The notes below the pieces were generated by a model that was not told the DNA's origin, ran no database searches, and saw nothing but the letters and a program-made list of their open reading frames with translations. A DNA stretch of 64,000 bases from an uncultured Shimia sp. (GTDB lineage: Bacteria > Pseudomonadota > Alphaproteobacteria > Rhodobacterales > Rhodobacteraceae): assembly GCF_947493595.1 (NCBI RefSeq), contig NZ_CANLRL010000001.1, positions 62,001 through 126,000 of the forward strand, in the 5' to 3' direction. A program made the position numbers and the translations under genes. Positions 26,122-34,261 of this stretch are shown one piece after another. The first letter of the stretch is position 1; every line of letters begins with the position of its first letter.

Positions 26122-26823
26122 ATGTCCAGACCCCATTTCTTCACCCGCGTCATGACCACAGGCGCCTTGCTGGCCGCTGGATCACTGGCAAATGCACATG
26201 GCGACGTGAGCCCACAGGCTGTGGATACAGCCGGATTGCCGGAGGTTGGCGAGGAGTGGCTGACCGAAAATCCGTATCGTGCGGAGGCGGCGGGAGAGGA
26301 GACCTGGCTGCGCGCAATCGAGATTGGGGCGTCCGGTTACAACCAGAACTGCGCCCGTTGCCATGGGCTGGAGGTTGTGTCCGGCGGGCTTGCACCTGAC
26401 CTGCGCTACCTTGAGGCGGAGGAATATGGCGATGAATGGTTCATCGAACGCTTCCGCACTGGATACACGCAAAACGGTATTACAAAAATGCCCGCGTTTG
26501 GCGAATTGCTGGGCCAGGAAGCGGCCTGGGCCATCCGTACCTATGTCGAAGCCCGCCCGGATGACGGCGCGATTGATGACTTCTCCGACGAATTGAAAGC
26601 TCTGCGCGATCAGTTTGGCACCTATGCCCAATCGACCGATGGTGCCGACGCTGATGCCATCAAACAGCGCCTGACAGAGATCGCTGAAGGCATTGAGACC
26701 GGCTCAGGTGCGCCGGTGGCCGACAGCGTGGCTTTGCGTGCGGCTCGCGCCATTGACGGATCTGCGCAGGCCTATGCAACCGCCGCAGAAATCTTGACCA
26801 TTGGCCTGTCTGCCGCAAACTAA
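26122..26823 (+). CDS. Cytochrome c-550 of the PedF type
   Basis: Periplasmic mono-heme cytochrome c, 233 residues, the likely electron acceptor of the quinoprotein dehydrogenase. The signal peptide ends SLANA before HGDVSPQAVDT. The heme site is Cys77-x-x-Cys80-His81 (NCARCHG) and the axial Met is probably in GITKMPAFGELL. HGDVxPQAVDT, GLPxxGEEW and GYNQNCARCHG are the PedF signature segments. A C-terminal extension of about 80 residues follows the heme domain. GGGAGG precedes the ATG. A MoxJ/PedG-like gene follows after three bases. Confidence 0.9.
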   Translation: MSRPHFFTRVMTTGALLAAGSLANAHGDVSPQAVDTAGLPEVGEEWLTENPYRAEAAGEETWLRAIEIGASGYNQNCARCHGLEVVSGGLAPDLRYLEAEEYGDEWFIERFRTGYTQNGITKMPAFGELLGQEAAWAIRTYVEARPDDGAIDDFSDELKALRDQFGTYAQSTDGADADAIKQRLTEIAEGIETGSGAPVADSVALRAARAIDGSAQAYATAAEILTIGLSAAN

Positions 26824-26826
26824 CGC

Positions 26827-27735
26827 ATGGCTTTCAAACACACTTTTCTGACCGCTGTCGCCCTCACCTTGGTGGGGGCGGTTGCAGTTCATGCCGCTGA
26901 TCCCTGCGCGGATCACGTGCCTCAGGCAAAACCCCAGAATGTCGGGCGCGACATCGTTGGGCAGGAACTGGATGTCATTCAGGATCGCGGCCACATGTTG
27001 TTTGCGGTCTATGAGGACTACCCGCCCTACAGTTGGGAGGAAAAAGGCAAGCCACGCGGTGTGGACGTGGAAATCGCGCGCATTATCGCCGAAGATCTGG
27101 GCGTGGAGGCGCGGTTCAACTTTGTCGCGGCGGACGAAAACCTCGATGGCGATCTGCGCAACAACATCTGGAAAGGTCCGCTGATCGGCGGACGTGTGTC
27201 TAATGTGATGATGCGTGTACCCTATGACAGCGCCTTTAAGTGTCGTGTAGAGCAGGTGGTCTTCACCGGACAATACGCGGGCGAAAGCATCGCCATTGCC
27301 TATGACAAGGCGTCTTATCCGGATGCGGACGACAAACCCATCCCGGCCTATTTCCGATATGACACGGTGGGGGTGGAGAACGACTCGATCTCCGACTTCT
27401 ACCTGTCGGGCTTTGTTGGTGGGCAGCTGCAATCCAATATTCGCCACTATGACACGACCGTGGATGCCATGGCCGGACTGGCGCAGGGCGAAGTCATGGC
27501 TGTCATGGGGCCGTTGAACGCGCTGGAGCATGGGTTGGCCGACAGTTCCGATGTGCACCAACCACCTCTGGCAGGCTTTGCAGTGAGCAAATGGACGCTG
27601 GGTGTCGCGGTGAATTTCCGCTATCGGCCGCTGGCCTATGCGGTGGATGACGCGATCAACTACGCGCTGCAGGACGGGCGCATTGCCAAGATCTATGCTG
27701 ACTACGGCCTGACGCATCTACCGCCGGAACGGTAG
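26827..27735 (+). CDS. Quinoprotein-associated periplasmic binding protein (MoxJ/PedG-like)
   Basis: Exported protein of 302 residues with signal peptide ending VAVHA before ADPC. The fold is the amino-acid-type binding protein, recognisable from DRGHMLFAVYEDYPPYSWEE and GVDVEIARIIAEDLG, in the subgroup coded beside PQQ dehydrogenases (MoxJ, XoxJ, PedG). Such proteins are thought to assist maturation or activation of the dehydrogenase rather than transport. It starts three bases after the cytochrome gene. Confidence 0.88.
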   Translation: MAFKHTFLTAVALTLVGAVAVHAADPCADHVPQAKPQNVGRDIVGQELDVIQDRGHMLFAVYEDYPPYSWEEKGKPRGVDVEIARIIAEDLGVEARFNFVAADENLDGDLRNNIWKGPLIGGRVSNVMMRVPYDSAFKCRVEQVVFTGQYAGESIAIAYDKASYPDADDKPIPAYFRYDTVGVENDSISDFYLSGFVGGQLQSNIRHYDTTVDAMAGLAQGEVMAVMGPLNALEHGLADSSDVHQPPLAGFAVSKWTLGVAVNFRYRPLAYAVDDAINYALQDGRIAKIYADYGLTHLPPER

Positions 27736-27739
27736 CGGT

Positions 27740-28612
27740 TCACAGGGTGGTCAACTCGCCGTCAAAGCTCACAAGCGTCACGCGGCGCAAGTGGGCGGCG
27801 GCCTTGATCGCTCGCACCTGATCCAAAGGTGCCAAGGTCAGCGCTGTGGAGAGGGCGTCCGCCCAAGCTGCTGTGTCTGCCTCAACCGAAACAGAAGACC
27901 ACTGTGGCCGCGCCGTTGGATGCAGAATATGCCCGCGCTCTCTCAGTGGGGAAGTGCCTGTGTCGGATGTTGCAATCGCTCCGCGCGTCAGTGAGCGTTG
28001 CCCCAGCAGGCCATGTTGGGCGTCTTTGATGCCCAGCCGCCAGGTCCCGCCAGTGCTTCGATACTCACCAATGTTGATTAGAGCGGCGTCAAACCCGTTG
28101 GCGTCCAGCATCTCGGCCACAAGATCGGTGGCGAACCCTTGTGCAATCCCGTTGAACGTCAGGGCCTGATCTGACTGCAAGGCAATGTGGTCGGGCGTGA
28201 ACTCAACCCGTTCCCAACCAATGCTCTCTAGCGCTTTGTCTGTTGCGCCACCGTCCGCCAGGGCCTGCCAGAGCGGCTGTACCGTTGGATCAAACAAGCC
28301 GTCAGTGACTTGAAACGCTGCGTCTGCCAGTGTCATCAGGGTGTGAAACCTTTGGCTCGGCTGTAGCTGCTTGGCTTGGTTGAGACGGGTTAGCGCGGAA
28401 GCAGGGTCATACAGGCTAAACGCCGCCTCCACGTCTTTAATCAGCCTTTTAGCGCGTTCCAGTATTGGCTCCGCAAGTTGCACTGGCCCCGTGAGCGTGA
28501 TGCTGACCTCTGCACCCAGAGCAAACCCTTGCCAACTGTGGCGCTGTGCCAGGGCAGGGCTGCCCGCGAAAGCTGCGGCAATGGCGAGAAATCTGCGGCG
28601 GGTTAAGGTCAT
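27740..28612 (-). CDS. apbE: FAD:protein FMN transferase (ApbE/NosX-like)
   Basis: Exported flavin transferase of 290 residues that attaches FMN from FAD to a Thr or Ser of a target protein. It has a twin-arginine-like start (TRRRFLAIAAAFAGSPALA), FSLYDPASALTRLN, NGIAQGFATDLVAEML (FAD-binding), INIGEYRSTGG and the metal-site region SVEADTAAWADALSTAL. ATG at 28612 overlaps the stop of the NosR-like gene (ATGA); the longer upstream frame is a shadow. Its obvious target is Thr159 of that NosR-like neighbour. Confidence 0.9.
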   Translation of the reverse strand: MTLTRRRFLAIAAAFAGSPALAQRHSWQGFALGAEVSITLTGPVQLAEPILERAKRLIKDVEAAFSLYDPASALTRLNQAKQLQPSQRFHTLMTLADAAFQVTDGLFDPTVQPLWQALADGGATDKALESIGWERVEFTPDHIALQSDQALTFNGIAQGFATDLVAEMLDANGFDAALINIGEYRSTGGTWRLGIKDAQHGLLGQRSLTRGAIATSDTGTSPLRERGHILHPTARPQWSSVSVEADTAAWADALSTALTLAPLDQVRAIKAAAHLRRVTLVSFDGELTTL

Positions 28613-30705
28613 TGTGCGGCCATCTGTTGTTGGCGTTTCTTGGCGGCAAGGATCAACGGCACGCATTGTGCCGCATCGTCGTGAATGGTCACGCAGTCCA
28701 AACATTGGAAACACTCGGAATACGCCACCGCCCCGGATTTTTTGATGGCGCCGTAGCTGCATTTCACCCGGCAGAGCTGACAAGGGGAGCCACATTCTGC
28801 GCGTCGGGCAATCCAGTCTCTCCCGCGCAGCAGCCCGCCAATGGCCATCAGCGCGCCCAAGGGACACAAGTAACGGCAGAAGCCTTTGAACAGCACCATA
28901 GACAAGGCGAGCAGGCCGGCGGCGTACGCCACGTAATACCATTCCCGGACAAAGAACGTCGTGATGGCGGTTTTGAACGGTTCGACCTCGATGGCTTTGT
29001 CCAAGGCGGCAGGGGCCATAAACAAGAGCGCAAAGAGACCGGCGAGAAGCACGTATTTCAGGTACTTTAAGCGGGCATCCCATTTGGCGTTGGGGGTGAT
29101 TTGCGGCACCCGCAATACTCGCCCAAGGTGGTGCGCAAACTCCTGCAAGGCCCCAAACGGACACAACCAGCCGCAAAACAACCCGCGCCCCCAGAGGGTA
29201 AAGCCAATCAAAGTTGCGGCCCAGATCATCAGGGAAAACGGATCATAGAGCAGGAAAGCAAAGGATCCGCCATCCACCACTGTGCGCGCAATCGCCAAAG
29301 GTGTGGCAATGGACAGCTGCCCCTGTCCCCACCAGCCAATGAAACCAGTGACAAACGCCAGCGTTGCCAGACGTAGGGCGGTGAAGTGCCGATGCCCAGC
29401 CAGCGCATTCATCCGCCCACTCAGAACAACAAGCAGCCCCCCGAGAAACCCGCCAAGCACAATCAAGTCAGCCTGCCGGTTGCGCAGCGCATCCACCCAG
29501 GGCGGCGTGGGCTTGACCACCTCGGGGCGCAGGTAAAACCGTTCCGGCGTGCTGTGTGTGACGTCCAGTGTCACCGAACCGATTTCCGGTTGAAACGAGC
29601 CATGCGCCCGCAGCGCCTTCACCTTCAGCGTCCACGCGCTGGCGGGATCAAACCCCAACCGCCGATCCGTGCGCAGGATCAGTGCGGCGCCGTCATGCAA
29701 CGCCTCCGGCACATCGTCGTTCAATTCGATAAAAATGTCGCTGTCCCGAAAGGCGATCGGAAACCCGCCTTGCTCTGCACTCAGCAGATCCGGGGCGGTG
29801 TTGCGCACAAAGTCATCGGTCACCAATCCATGACGCGCGGTTTCGATCACCAGCACCGGCTCGTCCGTCGTGGCGATGGCCATGAAGTCCTGAAGCTCTT
29901 GGAAAGCGTCCGGGCTCAGTACCGCCTTGGCAATCGACGGCGCACCGATATCGACCACCCAGAAGTCCAAATACGGCGCATCCGGTTGTTCTTGCGCTTC
30001 CAGATCGTCCTCTTCCCAGAGTGTGCCTGCAAAAGCCGTGTCCATCTCGTGATTGAGCACGGTTTTTTGTGTCACCAAGCCCTGTGACACCAGATCGTCC
30101 CAGGTCAGCGCCTCGTGGTGGTCGGGATTGGGCGACGCGGGCGGCCCGGTGGCAATCCCGCTCATTTTCTCCCGCGCGACCTGAAGCGCCGCCGCAAGAA
30201 TGCTCTCATGGGCAATGCGCACCGAAGCGGTGCCTTTGGTCACCCCGTCCAGATACACCAAGGCGGATCCGTCCCCACCGCTGCCATAGGGCGTGCCCAC
30301 CACCAGACTGTCTGAAATCGAGTGCCCGCGATATTGTTTGAAGAAGTCGTAGAACAGTTTTTCCGGCAGGCCAGACACAAAGATCGGCTCGTTGTGGGAC
30401 AGCAGCTGAACATCCAGAAACCGCCCGTCCAAATCCAGCACCACCAACAGGTTGATTGCCGCACCGGAAAACCCGGGCAGGGGGGCCATGGGTTCGGTTT
30501 CAAACACATACCCGGCTTCTGCGCCGCCGGAGTTCAACAGCTGCCAAACTCCATTGTCGTTCACCGCCTCGCCAAGGCTCATCGGCGGCACAATGTAGGG
30601 CTCTAATGCCTCGCGCGGCAACGGTTCCGCCCCCAGGCAGAGGGCAGTTACGCACCAAAGCAGTGCCGCGCGCAAAACAGAGAGGGCCGGTGACCAGACA
30701 GACAT
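28609..30705 (-). CDS. NosR-like membrane flavin/iron-sulfur protein
   Basis: Membrane protein of 698 residues with NosR/NirI layout: signal sequence, periplasmic FMN-binding domain, membrane spans at about 415-640, and cytoplasmic iron-sulfur end. The flavin attachment motif is Asp153-GVTKG-Thr159 (DGVTKGTAS). The membrane part has FCGWLCPFGAL and FCRYLCPLGAL, and the tail has CGSPCQLCRVKC and CFQCLDC cluster motifs. NosR normally passes electrons from quinol to nitrous oxide reductase, but no nosZ or other nos gene is here. Its place in a PQQ alcohol dehydrogenase island suggests electron delivery to or from a periplasmic partner. It diverges from the permease gene at 30810. Confidence 0.88.
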   Translation of the reverse strand: MSVWSPALSVLRAALLWCVTALCLGAEPLPREALEPYIVPPMSLGEAVNDNGVWQLLNSGGAEAGYVFETEPMAPLPGFSGAAINLLVVLDLDGRFLDVQLLSHNEPIFVSGLPEKLFYDFFKQYRGHSISDSLVVGTPYGSGGDGSALVYLDGVTKGTASVRIAHESILAAALQVAREKMSGIATGPPASPNPDHHEALTWDDLVSQGLVTQKTVLNHEMDTAFAGTLWEEDDLEAQEQPDAPYLDFWVVDIGAPSIAKAVLSPDAFQELQDFMAIATTDEPVLVIETARHGLVTDDFVRNTAPDLLSAEQGGFPIAFRDSDIFIELNDDVPEALHDGAALILRTDRRLGFDPASAWTLKVKALRAHGSFQPEIGSVTLDVTHSTPERFYLRPEVVKPTPPWVDALRNRQADLIVLGGFLGGLLVVLSGRMNALAGHRHFTALRLATLAFVTGFIGWWGQGQLSIATPLAIARTVVDGGSFAFLLYDPFSLMIWAATLIGFTLWGRGLFCGWLCPFGALQEFAHHLGRVLRVPQITPNAKWDARLKYLKYVLLAGLFALLFMAPAALDKAIEVEPFKTAITTFFVREWYYVAYAAGLLALSMVLFKGFCRYLCPLGALMAIGGLLRGRDWIARRAECGSPCQLCRVKCSYGAIKKSGAVAYSECFQCLDCVTIHDDAAQCVPLILAAKKRQQQMAAQ

Positions 30706-30724
30706 ATCCGGAGCCTAGGCAGGA

Positions 30725-30754
30725 ACCAAAGCGCCCCCTATTGGACTTAGGTCG
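30725..30754. promoter_or_regulatory. ACCAAAG/GACTTAGGTCG inverted pair between divergent genes
   Basis: ACCAAAG (30725-30731) and GACTTAGGTCG (30744-30754) repeat, with one mismatch, the GACTTTGGTCG arms found at 19463 and 26015. It lies in the 104-base gap between the NosR-like gene and the permease gene, the third divergent promoter region of the island. Confidence 0.5.
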
Positions 30755-30809
30755 CAGAGCCGCAGAATGGCTTTGCTCGCAGCTTTTTCCCTGTGGCACA
30801 GTAGGCTGT

Positions 30810-31574
30810 ATGATCAAGTCTCCTGCGCAAGCCCTTCCTGTTGTTGTCTCGCTTCTGGGATTGGTGGGGCTGTGGGCGCTGGTCGCCAGACTTAGCAATG
30901 ATCCCACGGTTTTACCGGCACCCGGCACGGTGTGGCAGATCCTGCTTGAAGAAATCGCCAGCGGAGAATGGCAAGAGCATATGCTCGCCACCTCCGGCCG
31001 GGTGGCGGCCGCTTTTACCTTGGCAATGGGACTTGGCACGGCGTTGGGCCTGGTCATGGGTCTCAACGGGGCTGTGAACCGCTGGCTGTCGGCTTGGGTG
31101 TTGGTGCTGCTCAACATCCCGGCCTTGGTGGTGATTGTGCTGTGTTACCTCTGGATAGGCCTGAACGAGGTGGCTGCCATCACCGCGGTCGCCCTGAACA
31201 AAACCGCCATGGTGGCGGTGACCATCCGCGAAGGCGTGCAAGCGCGCGATGGAGCGCTGGCGGATATGGGGCGCGTGTTTGAGATGCGCCGGCTCACTTA
31301 CCTACGTCACGTGCTCTGGCCGCAACTTTGGCCTTTTGTGGCAACGGCCATGCGCAACGGGCTGGCGATCATTTGGAAAATTGTTCTGGTGGTCGAGTTT
31401 TTGGGGCGCAGCAACGGGGTGGGGTTTCAGATCCACCTCTATTTCCAACTGTTTGAAACCGGCTATGTGCTGGCTTACGCACTCAGCTTTACCACGTTGA
31501 TGATATTGATCGACTTCGGCCTGATCCGCGCGCTGGAGCACCGCGCCACCCGCTGGCGTGCAGTCACAAGTTAG
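30810..31574 (+). CDS. NitT/TauT-type ABC transporter permease
   Basis: Inner-membrane permease of 254 residues with about six spans. FLGRSNGVGFQIH and the DMGRVFEMRRLTYLRHVLWP coupling region are typical of nitrate/sulfonate/taurine-type permeases. The ATG at 30810 is chosen as the first start giving the membrane profile; the ribosome site is weak. It has no ATPase or binding protein beside it and most likely completes the importer encoded at 19623-21308. Confidence 0.87.
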   Translation: MIKSPAQALPVVVSLLGLVGLWALVARLSNDPTVLPAPGTVWQILLEEIASGEWQEHMLATSGRVAAAFTLAMGLGTALGLVMGLNGAVNRWLSAWVLVLLNIPALVVIVLCYLWIGLNEVAAITAVALNKTAMVAVTIREGVQARDGALADMGRVFEMRRLTYLRHVLWPQLWPFVATAMRNGLAIIWKIVLVVEFLGRSNGVGFQIHLYFQLFETGYVLAYALSFTTLMILIDFGLIRALEHRATRWRAVTS

Positions 31575-31648
31575 GCGGAACAGCAGTGCAAACAGCCGCA
31601 CAGAGCCAAAGGCAGCGATGATATTTGTAATATGCGCCAATGTGATGA

Positions 31649-31738
31649 TGGCGGAGACGAAGGGATTCGAACCCTCGATACCGTTTCCGGTATACTCCCT
31701 TAGCAGGGGAGCGCCTTCGACCACTCGGCCACGTCTCC
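31649..31738 (-). tRNA. tRNA-Ser(GCT)
   Basis: On the minus strand a 90-base tRNA with encoded CCA. The acceptor stem GGAGACG pairs with CGTCTCC, the anticodon loop is CTGCTAA (anticodon GCT), a long variable arm is typical of serine tRNAs, and the T-loop is GGTTCGAATCC. Confidence 0.96.
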
Positions 31739-31907
31739 GCGGACCCGTATATTTGCCACATCCCGCGGACACAAGGCCCAAAACTCACGAATTTCAGATT
31801 TTCCGCGTCCAAAGTTTCGCTTGCCCCGTCAGAGCGAAATCAAACCTCGCAAGGGAGGGGCGTGACGTTTTATGCTGCCGTCAATCAAAGCTTCGGGAGG
31901 ATTGGAA

Positions 31908-32291
31908 GTGAGCATGGATGAAGAGCTGTTTCAAAAAGGCTTGGCGGCACGCAAGGCCACGTTGGGGGCCGAGTATGTGCAAAACACGCTTGATAACGCA
32001 GATGATTTTCACCGCCCGTTTCAAGAGGCCATGACCGCCTGGTGCTGGGGCTTTGGCTGGGGGGATGACACCATTGATGCCAAAACCCGTTCGATGATGA
32101 ACCTGTCGATGATTGCGGCGCTGGGCAAAATGACCGAATGGGAAATCCACCTTCGCGGCGCCTTGAGCAATGGGGTCAGCAAAGATGAGGTGCAGTCGAT
32201 CATCCACGTGATTGGAATCTACTGCGGTGTGCCCCAGGCTCTGGAGTGTTTCCGTGTGGCCAAGCGCGTGTTTGCCGAACTCGAGGCCTAG
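31908..32291 (+). CDS. Carboxymuconolactone decarboxylase family protein
   Basis: Small all-helical protein of 127 residues of the CMD/AhpD-like superfamily. GFGWGDDTIDAKTRSMMNLSMIAALGK, EIHLRGALSNGVSKDEV and YCGVPQALECF are family signature regions and look like the PcaC (4-carboxymuconolactone decarboxylase) branch. There is no CxxC, so it is not an AhpD peroxidase. GTG at 31908 has GGGAGG seven bases before it; ATG at 31914 is the alternative. No protocatechuate genes lie near, so PcaC function is only possible. Confidence 0.8.
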   Translation: MSMDEELFQKGLAARKATLGAEYVQNTLDNADDFHRPFQEAMTAWCWGFGWGDDTIDAKTRSMMNLSMIAALGKMTEWEIHLRGALSNGVSKDEVQSIIHVIGIYCGVPQALECFRVAKRVFAELEA

Positions 32292-32320
32292 GCATTGGCC
32301 TACGCTACATAAGCAAACGT

Positions 32321-32932
32321 TCAGCCCTTCTTGGCGCCGATCTTCGGCTCGGTGCCAACCCGCAGACGGGCAATGTTTTCATGGTGGCGGGCAAAAACAA
32401 TGACCGCAAGTAGTGCTGCCAGAACAACCGCGCTGCCGTAGCCCAGAACCAGCATCCAGACCGCGCCCGATGCGGCGGCCACTAAAGCGGAGAGCGACGA
32501 AATCCGGCTTACTGCCGCCGTCGCCAGCCAAGTCAAACAGCAGGCAATGCCCACCGGCCACGCCAGCGCCAACATCAGGCCCAAAAAGGTTGCAACGCCC
32601 TTGCCACCTTTAAACTTTAACCACACCGGATAGCAGTGGCCCAAAAAGGCCATGAGCCCGGCCACCTGAGCCGCATCTTCGCTGGCCATGGCCCGCGCGA
32701 TCAGCACAGACACGGCCCCTTTGCCGCCATCCAGGATCAGGGTCAGCGCAGCAGCTTTCTTACTGCCGGTGCGCAACACGTTGGTGGCGCCAATGTTGCC
32801 AGAGCCTATTTCGCGCAGATTGCCCAGGCCCATGAGCTTGGACAAAACCATGCCAAACGGGATCGACCCCAGCACATAGCCAACAACCGCCCATAGCAGC
32901 AGGGCAGGCAACGCAGTTTCCAAAACGGGCAT
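32321..32932 (-). CDS. plsY: Glycerol-3-phosphate acyltransferase PlsY
   Basis: Inner-membrane enzyme that moves an acyl group from acyl-phosphate to glycerol 3-phosphate, the first step of phospholipid synthesis. Its 203 residues contain about five spans and the three PlsY motifs: GSIPFGMVLSK with GNIGATNVLR, HCYPVWLKFKGGKGVATFLG, and the ARHHENIARLRVGTEPKI tail. It is the last gene of the pyrB-pyrC operon; its start overlaps the pyrC-like stop by one base. Confidence 0.95.
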   Translation of the reverse strand: MPVLETALPALLLWAVVGYVLGSIPFGMVLSKLMGLGNLREIGSGNIGATNVLRTGSKKAAALTLILDGGKGAVSVLIARAMASEDAAQVAGLMAFLGHCYPVWLKFKGGKGVATFLGLMLALAWPVGIACCLTWLATAAVSRISSLSALVAAASGAVWMLVLGYGSAVVLAALLAVIVFARHHENIARLRVGTEPKIGAKKG

Positions 32933-34206
32933 CAGTCTCTCCGGTAAACGGCCGCACCGGCCACGTAAGTTGCCAGCACCTTACCCTGCAGGCGGGCACC
33001 GTCAAACGGGGTATTCTTGGACTTGGACTTCAACTTGAACCGGTCCAGCACAAAGGGCGCATCCGCATCAAACAGCACCAGATCCGCAGGCGCACCCGCG
33101 TCCAAACGGCCGCTGTCCAGACCCAATCTCTTGGCCGGGTTTAGCGCCATGGCGCGGAACAGTTCCGGCAAGGTCAGGTCGCCGTTGTGATAAAGCCGCA
33201 ATGCGGCAGGTAACAGTGTTTCAAGCCCCACCGCGCCGGAGGCAGCCTCTTCAAACGGCAACCGCTTGCTTTCCTCATCCTGCGGCGTGTGCATCGAGGA
33301 AATTGTGTCAATCAATCCGGATTTCACCGCCTCAATCAACGCCAAACGGTCGTCCTCCGCGCGCAGCGGCGGCTTGATTTTGAAAAACGTCCGGTAATCC
33401 GCCACGTCCAACTCATTGAGTGTCAGATGGTGGATCGAGGTGCCCGCCGTCACGTCCAATCCGTTTTTCTTGGCGCGTTCCAAGGCGGGCAGGGCGCGAG
33501 CAGCGGTGATCTGATCTGCGTGATATTTTGCGCCGGTCATCTCCACCAGCGCCATGTCACGATCCAGCCCCATACGCTCCGCCATCGGTGACACGGCGGG
33601 CAAGCCGCGCAGCGCCGCAAATTTTCCGGAGGTGGCTGCCGCGCCCTTGGACAAGCCCGGCTCCTGTGGATGTGCAATCACCAAAGCGCCGCAAGACCGC
33701 GCATAGCTTAACGCACGGGAAAACACTTTGGGGTCTGTCACCACGTGATCACAATCGGTGAACGCCACAGCGCCCGCGTCCAGCAAAAAACCAATCTCCG
33801 TCATCTCGCGGCCTTCACGCCCCTTGGTCAGCGCGGCCATTGGCAACACATTCACAGGCGCAGCCTCATTGGCGCGGCGTTCGACAAACTCCAGCACCTC
33901 AGGCGTGTCAATCGCTGGCAACGTGTCAGGGCGCGTGACCATCGTGGTCACGCCACCAGCTGCGGCGGCTGCGCCTGCGGTTTTATAGCTTTCCTTGTGG
34001 CGCTCCCCCGGCTCACACACCTTCACGCCAATATCCACAATCCCCGGCGCCAGGCACTTGCCGCTGCAATCGACAACATCATCTGCTTGCGGTGCGGCCC
34101 CGTAGCCCACTTCCGCGATGGCACCATCGGCAACACGCACCCAGCCGAGGGCGTCGCTGTTCTTGACCGGATCAATCAAGCGGGCGTTTGTGAAAAGCGT
34201 GCTCAT
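32932..34206 (-). CDS. pyrC: Dihydroorotase-like protein with metal-ligand loss (PyrC' type)
   Basis: Amidohydrolase-fold protein of 424 residues aligning with class I dihydroorotase. The entry motif DxHxHLRxPG of active enzymes reads DIGVKVCEPG, so both zinc His and the substrate Arg are lost. The late TDHAPH motif with the catalytic Asp reads SSMHTPQ. Other His (VIAHPQEPG, GTSIHHL) remain. This resembles inactive PyrC' of Pseudomonas, which holds PyrB together in an aspartate transcarbamoylase complex, and pyrB is in the same operon. I infer a structural role; an active dihydroorotase should be encoded elsewhere. Confidence 0.85.
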   Translation of the reverse strand: MSTLFTNARLIDPVKNSDALGWVRVADGAIAEVGYGAAPQADDVVDCSGKCLAPGIVDIGVKVCEPGERHKESYKTAGAAAAAGGVTTMVTRPDTLPAIDTPEVLEFVERRANEAAPVNVLPMAALTKGREGREMTEIGFLLDAGAVAFTDCDHVVTDPKVFSRALSYARSCGALVIAHPQEPGLSKGAAATSGKFAALRGLPAVSPMAERMGLDRDMALVEMTGAKYHADQITAARALPALERAKKNGLDVTAGTSIHHLTLNELDVADYRTFFKIKPPLRAEDDRLALIEAVKSGLIDTISSMHTPQDEESKRLPFEEAASGAVGLETLLPAALRLYHNGDLTLPELFRAMALNPAKRLGLDSGRLDAGAPADLVLFDADAPFVLDRFKLKSKSKNTPFDGARLQGKVLATYVAGAAVYRRD

Positions 34207-34261
34207 TGGTGATCTCCTTGAGCCGATGCGCGGCGTCTTTGTGCCGTTCGTTGTTGATAAG

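Noticed and set aside
26704..27717. 337-codon minus-strand frame opposite the MoxJ/PedG-like gene
   Set aside because: It covers the real plus-strand gene and part of the cytochrome gene; composition typical of an antisense shadow.
27740..29176. 478-residue version of the ApbE-like protein
   Set aside because: The extra N-terminal part is a shadow of the NosR-like gene; the real start at 28612 has a Tat-like signal and an ATGA overlap.
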